Positions 59,201-64,000 of a DNA stretch of 64,000 bases are shown here, in pieces. Source of the stretch: Choristocarpus tenellus KU-1152 (lineage: Eukaryota > Phaeophyceae). The stretch is taken from the NCBI GenBank assembly GCA_964200185.2, contig CAXNAD020000002.1:1-64000 (forward strand), given 5' to 3'. Positions within the stretch are counted from its first letter, which is position 1; each line of letters starts with the position of its first letter. A program made the position numbers and the translations under genes. Under the pieces are notes generated by a model. That model had not been told where the DNA came from. It saw only the letters and a list, made by a program, of their open reading frames with translations, and ran no database searches.

Positions 59201-62200
59201 ATAAATATTTTGATATTTAAATTTCTGCTGATGTCAAGTTGCTAACACACAAACTACCCATCAAATAGTACTTTTTGATATTAAGTAAGATTTAACCATG
59301 GGGTTTGGGTCAAGTGAAATACAATAATGTGCTGTGCTGATTTGTCTATGCTCATCAGGAACCGAATCATAGAGTAGACTGCACAAATGCCCTATGGTTA
59401 GTACGGCACTACATTTTGTAGTCAAGGTAATATGTTGGGAACAGATAATCCCTGGTTGCCTCAGGGCACAACAGTCAACTTCAGGCCCTCAATGCACCAT
59501 CATAGAACTTGGAGTTCAAGCACAGCACTAAAAGAAGTTGACATGTCTTTCTTTGTCAATGAACACCTTGAGGCAACGCTGTTGTGGATGCTTGGTGCTT
59601 GACCTACAACGAAAGTGCTCTATTCTTCCTCACATTTTGTTAAGTGACTGTCTTCTATGCGTAGTGAATGTGAATATAGAGACAGGAAGTATGTTCATTT
59701 CTTGTGGTCAGGACGGAATTCAGGACCCATGTAAGCTCACTCGCATGGAGGATCTGTTCCTTAAAAACGATTCATGGTTTCCAAACTTTCACATTGAGTA
59801 CTTCACAACAGGGATGGCAACAAAAAGAACATACAGTCATTATTTCAAATATGGGGTTTCACTTGCATCGCATGCTGAAAATAGGACTAGCTTCCACCAG
59901 AGTGGCAATGTTGACTTGTCCAATTTTATATCTCACACAAAGTGTGAGGGAAAAAATGGGTGGATCAGGGTCTTGAATCTGGGATGTCCACATAATATCT
60001 CAGGGTTGTCACCTCTGATCAAGGAGAGTCATATAGCAATTGAAATGAGTTAGTTATTTTCTGTCTCTACATCCACACTGCATGTACTAGATGTACCACA
60101 AAAAGTGAAAAATACACAATTACACTATTTCTTTTAGACACTCACAACCTGGCACAGTTTAAAACATATCCTGGACGGCTGTAATGGCTTCACTGATATT
60201 GTCAAAGCTGAGCAAAGCAATTCACTGGCACAGTCTACACCAAGGAGGATGATGCTGGGAAAGTACCCATTCAGGCAGGGCAGGTGCAATGAATGCCACG
60301 CTGCCTTCCCGTACAATTTGTCCTTAGAAACACTCACTCAATGCAACCCGCCTCTACATCACTCACAGGTCAAAAGCAATTATAATTGTGGGTGATGAGC
60401 ACCCCAGTTTAATTGACACACACCTTAAAAACAAAAAACCTCTCATTGTTTTTGTAGTCAAGGTGCCAAATATTGTACTTGGAATAAAAAGCTCCTGCCC
60501 AACCATGTACTGTTGAAATAATTAAGTTACTGTTTATGCACAGTGATAAACACATGATGAAAAATATTCAACCGTATACTTTGGATCAAGCTACACAGCT
60601 TACTGGATGAGGAGAAGCACACTGTAAAACATTGGACTGGACTCATCCTAAAGACACCTAAAATGAATGTCCCGCTCTGGACCTTCACTCGCTGGGGTTG
60701 CAATTTGACTCATGGTGGTTGGTAAGTTGCAACATCAGCAATCTTTGTTTGAGAAAGCTGCAGGTATTTTTTAAGCTTCAATTCAATGATTAAAGTAAAT
60801 AGTAAAATTACAGTTCTATCCACGTACTACAGGATTATAATAGCATGGGATAAGCATCGATGCATTTCTATTTTGATGGAGAGCAGGGTGTATGCCAAAT
60901 GCTGAACTGGATGGGGGTATCTAAGCTTCTGAGGCAATGCTCTTATATACTGACAAACAGCATTCAGTCCCCCATAGAAATCTGTTGTGACTCTCACCTG
61001 TCAACATGCTTTATCACCCATTGTCCCAAGGCTCCGCAGGGTGTTGCATCGATTTCATCTTTGTGGCCTACTGGGAGATCCTCATCTGAAATGGAAAATT
61101 CATCAGAGTCTCGGCCAGAGACCAATGGTAGACTAGTAGTGCTAATAAGCAAATTCCTTCCTAATCCCTGGCTTGAATCATCACTGGCAGGTTTTCTGCT
61201 TGATACAAATAAAAACACAACAGGTGCATGGGAAAATGTAAACTATATGTCAGAGAGTTCGCCACTGGAGGTCAGGACAGTGCTTGGATAGAGTGGATTA
61301 TTCTGACCTACAGCAGTAGTTCAAAGTATAACTATCAACTTACATGAGAGCGCTGTCCACCTTTCTCTATCTTGGAGCACCACAACCTACAGATAGACCT
61401 GGCAATTTGCTGCACCTCACTTTGGAATGAATGAGGTGAGACACCCAAACACAGGGGAATGCTGTTGACTGCATTATGGTGTGCACTTCCTTCTTGCTTG
61501 TGCAATGAGCTGCAGTCAATAGCTCCATGCAGCAGATGTATGACTATACTGAAGCTTACACACTAAAAAATCTCAGGACAACCTATTAATACAAGTTTTC
61601 TTTTCTTTCATTTTTTTATGAGACTTTTGAGTCCTATGGTGTAAGTTCTAGTCATGACAGGGTATTCAACAGAGAGACCCAGAGTTACCAGGCAAAGTTG
61701 CTGCTCGGTTTGTAGAGTTAGTTTAGCATGTGCTTCGAATGAAAAATTACAGGGAATAGCTGTCCTTTCTGACAAGATCTGCAACTCTGGCATGCCCCTG
61801 GATTCCTTTTCCCCCTCCGAGCAGGTATGGAATTGCTTCCTATTTAGCTGTTGACTATAAATCTTCTCAACACCAAGGACACTTCAACCTTCTACATTGA
61901 TACTGAGGAATGCATATGGCCCACGTAGCCATTGCATAGAGATGGAAAGTACAATTACAAAGTGCATAATGGTGCTTTTTTCATCGAGGTGCACTCAAAA
62001 AGCACACTAGACTGGAAAGATCTTTGTAGAGGATTGCATAGCAACATAATCTGGAACAAGTAATATCTAGAGACGTTTATTACTATCAGCTAGGAAAGTT
62101 ACTGTAGGAGTGGAATACCTGGTGTGTTTTCTACAGTGTCAATGCTTACCTTACATTATCTGAACATTTGGGGCTTAGGACTTGTGTGGTAGTACTGCGA

Positions 62201-62387
62201 GTACCCGCTGCTCTCAATATACCTAGAGTCTTGATCTTCACAGCAAGGCCTGGGACAGATGGAGTCTTTGAGAAATAGAAAGGAGGGGCTTGTGTCAGTA
62301 TGCTCTAGAAAGCTCAAATACTGTGTTGGATATACCACTGCTTGATAAAAAAAGAATCAGTATCTTATTACACCCTCCTTCACACTA

Positions 62388-62418
<31 letters not shown>

Positions 62419-63648
62419 TATATTTGGTTGTCACAGGTACAGATAGAAAGCATGTGAAGGATAAGGTGTACATAAACATTTCTGTCTTGATTGACAATTG
62501 CCAACTACAATACTAAAATTGTACATAAAAATAAAGTATGCTGAAAGCATTAAAATGATCAATACTACCTAAGATTCCTGTAACTTCTTGTATGTGTAGT
62601 TTGACTTGGACCATGGACCACATCCAGAGCCTCTATATATATACACATATTGTCAAATATTGAGATACCACTGTTCCTCTGGGGCAGACAGTTGCGTCAC
62701 TATCTTCCCTGGTGAAACAGTGGAAGAGTATTTTTAAATTGACAAAATCAGAGGTTGGGTACTATCCAGCATAGTCCATGGACCATCATCCCCACTAATC
62801 ACACACTTGCCCTAAGAAAATCATCTCAATATTTGTATCTTCCCTTGAACCCGTTCCTGGACCCCTCTCTCACCCCCTCTTTATTTTCCCACTGTTGGGA
62901 GGGAGCCCTAAAAGCAGTCCAACCAATGGAACAGTGATATCTCAATATTTGACATGTAGTAGTACACAAATTGAATGATCAGAGCTTGCAATATATTGTA
63001 CAGTTTAGGAGCTCAGTGCTAGTATATTTGTAGTAAGAAGAGCTTCGAGATGGGAATCACTAATCTTGCTGTTCCTGACCAGGTGGTGATACTAAAATAG
63101 TTTTCCAGGGTATTTGATAGAAACTTGACTAAATAATTTTGCTATTTTTGCCCTACAGGCGATGATACAGTGAACATATGTTATGCAGGGTATGTATAAG
63201 TGTTCAGGTAATTGTCAGTACATAGTTATCTGCCATTCATTCCAAGAAGAGCAAACACCACCTCTAACTATACTACATGATGTGATCTATTTTAAATCAT
63301 GTCACAATAAACAAGTGCAGTAGATCCAACATTATCCAAAGGTGACGTTTCTTAGTGATAACCTTTATTTTTTTGAGTGACCTAGATCGACTACAGAGAC
63401 ACTCCAGAGGATTGAAATAATATTATCTTTGAAAAACCTAGATGCTACAATATCGTTCTTCAGACAGACCATCACACAATGGAAAGAGGTAATTTCACAC
63501 AAAATAAAATGTAGCAGTGGCAGTAGAGCCATCAACTCTGTGAGGTACCTACGCTGAATTGTTTTTTTTTCTTTGGTTAGCATTTCCAACAATTTTGTGT
63601 GAAGTGTTATCTCTAGAACTTCAATTTGATCTGCCATCCCAAGCTTAT
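47300..63648 (-). CDS. Na+/H+ exchanger of SLC9C (sperm NHE)/SOS1 type, C-terminal part
   Basis: The 5' end with the transport domain lies beyond the window. Exons: 63549-63648, 60998-61198, 58544-58689, at least one unresolved, 57215-57399, 56235-56376, 55736-55834, 49645-49812, 49284-49442, 48635-48820, 47771-47943, 47544-47631, and a tentative last exon 47300-47392. Apart from the gap, phases agree. In order they give a Ser/Asp-rich linker (GRDSDEFSISDEDLP); hydrophobic segments (FLALVYKTWFHLTLAAVSIN; VTVYVGMVDSVIIL) placed like a voltage-sensor domain; the NHE-type linker GYDIAAGFLTAREES, QKRYPEIASS, EGMLDKQEAEKMLAAVE; and a cyclic-nucleotide-binding-like domain (NEANTSVYVLARGTVKVI, then GIGSFFGEVSWALKQPPLAS). 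The segment IWKTAATRVAETML, shared with SLC9C and SOS1, and an acidic tail (EEEESDDDIP) follow. In the binding cassette the usual Arg is Pro, so ligand binding is doubtful. No Arg-rich S4 was found. Introns reach 5.9 kb, and intron 47944-48634 has a GC donor (AAG|GCAAGC). Confidence 0.7.
53404..53421 (+). repeat. (CA)n microsatellite
   Basis: A CA dinucleotide run in the 5.9-kb exchanger intron. Confidence 0.8.
55041..55134 (+). repeat. 40-bp tandem duplication
   Basis: CCATGAAATTTAGTCAACAT followed by TGCCTCTACTTTGA occurs at 55051 and again at 55091, almost without difference, so the duplication is recent. It lies in the large exchanger intron. Confidence 0.85.
59559..60053 (+). CDS. Unassigned 164-codon open frame in an exchanger intron
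   Basis: From an ATG at 59559 a frame runs 164 codons to a TAG. It is the longest open frame in the right third of the window apart from known exons, and it lies on the opposite strand inside the intron 58690-60997. It reads DGIQDPCKLTRMEDLFLKND, then HIEYFTTGMATKRTYSHYFK, with many Cys, His and aromatic residues. I recognise no family and see no splice partners. It may be a chance frame or a remnant of a mobile element. Confidence 0.25.
   Translation: MNTLRQRCCGCLVLDLQRKCSILPHILLSDCLLCVVNVNIETGSMFISCGQDGIQDPCKLTRMEDLFLKNDSWFPNFHIEYFTTGMATKRTYSHYFKYGVSLASHAENRTSFHQSGNVDLSNFISHTKCEGKNGWIRVLNLGCPHNISGLSPLIKESHIAIEMS
62389..62421 (+). repeat. (ATGT)n microsatellite
   Basis: About seven tetranucleotide units in the exchanger intron 61199-63548. 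Confidence 0.9.
62646..62960. repeat. MITE-like inverted-repeat element, third copy
   Basis: The outer ends are GTCAAATATTGAGATACCAC on the left and the reverse complement form GATATCTCAATATTTGAC on the right. Inside are the family landmarks AAAATCAGAGGTTGGG, 'cacacttgccct', 'gaacccgttcc' and 'agtccaacca' shared with the 45-kb copy. No coding capacity is seen. Confidence 0.75.
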
Positions 63649-64000
63649 CTGGTACCATAGTAATGAAAATGTAGGGATTTTCATGGACTGTATAAAAATG
63701 ATAATTACACTTGGAATATTTTTCCACATTGGTCAACCTTGCCCAATGTGAGGTCAAACATCTAGCCTCACACTCAAATAATTTAAGCGGGAGTCAATCT
63801 TCACTATCAAGTTTACAAATACTGGTACAGTAGCACTAATTTTACACTTAGCTCATAATTGTTCTTCAAACTGCATGTTGACTTGCATTTTCTGCAGATT
63901 GGAGGTAGGGTACATATGGAAGTAAGCCTCTACACAATCAAACTCATACAGTGATCTTGTCTGCGTTTTTTATTTTGGTCAAAAATCTTTTTCAAAGTAC
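63649..64000. other. Window edge, upstream intron of the exchanger gene
   Basis: No exon is seen in the last 352 bases. The exon at 63549 starts in phase 1, so at least one more upstream exon must exist outside the window. Confidence 0.5.

Noticed and set aside
60860-61291. 143-codon plus-strand frame
   Set aside because: Overlaps the well-bounded minus exon 60998-61198 of the exchanger gene, whose phases match both neighbours.
1-64000. tRNA, rRNA genes and CRISPR arrays
   Set aside because: None was seen: no spaced direct-repeat array and no recognised tRNA or rRNA sequence. tRNAs with introns could still be missed by eye.

Overview
This window is nuclear DNA of an intron-rich eukaryote, most likely a flagellate or unicellular alga/protist. 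Almost every recognisable gene is broken by phase-consistent GT-AG (and a few GC-AG) introns. Gene ends are far apart, AT-rich microsatellites and small inverted-repeat elements are scattered through introns, and two predicted proteins start with mitochondrial-type targeting sequences. I cannot name the species. I located exons by reading splice sites and matching protein families from memory; no alignment was run.

Layout, left to right. 1-4.2 kb: diverged repeats and one possible minus-strand first exon. 4.2-6.9 kb (+): an equilibrative nucleoside transporter. 7.1-12.8 kb (-): a 15-exon, 508-aa mitochondrial glutamate-dehydrogenase homologue in which the positions of the catalytic and substrate-binding residues are all substituted. 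14.4-15.8 kb (-): a small unrecognised gene. 16.8-20.7 kb (-): an RNase III-domain protein, head-to-head with an SRRM1/SRm160-like PWI-domain splicing protein (20.9-24.8 kb, +). 26.4-26.95 kb: an AT-rich insert carrying an alphaproteobacterial (Rickettsiales-like) recF fragment butted against a remnant of a RelE/ParE-type toxin gene, next to diverged satellite-like repeats. 27-34.7 kb: mostly noncoding, with one or two candidate exons. 34.8-37.2 kb (-): mitochondrial phenylalanyl-tRNA synthetase, head-to-head with a TIP41-like gene (37.4-41.1 kb, +). 41.7-42.8 kb (-): fragments of an unrecognised gene. 47.3-63.6 kb (-): the C-terminal part of a Na+/H+ exchanger of the SLC9C (sperm NHE)/SOS1 type, with a putative voltage-sensor-like membrane region and a cyclic-nucleotide-binding-like domain. 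Its 5' end lies beyond the window.

The genes are unrelated housekeeping and signalling functions and form no pathway. The shared features of interest are two head-to-head promoter regions of under 200 bp, four GC-AG introns with the donor consensus AG|GCAAG, a dispersed MITE-like inverted-repeat family with three copies, the degenerate GDH, and the bacterial-DNA insertion.
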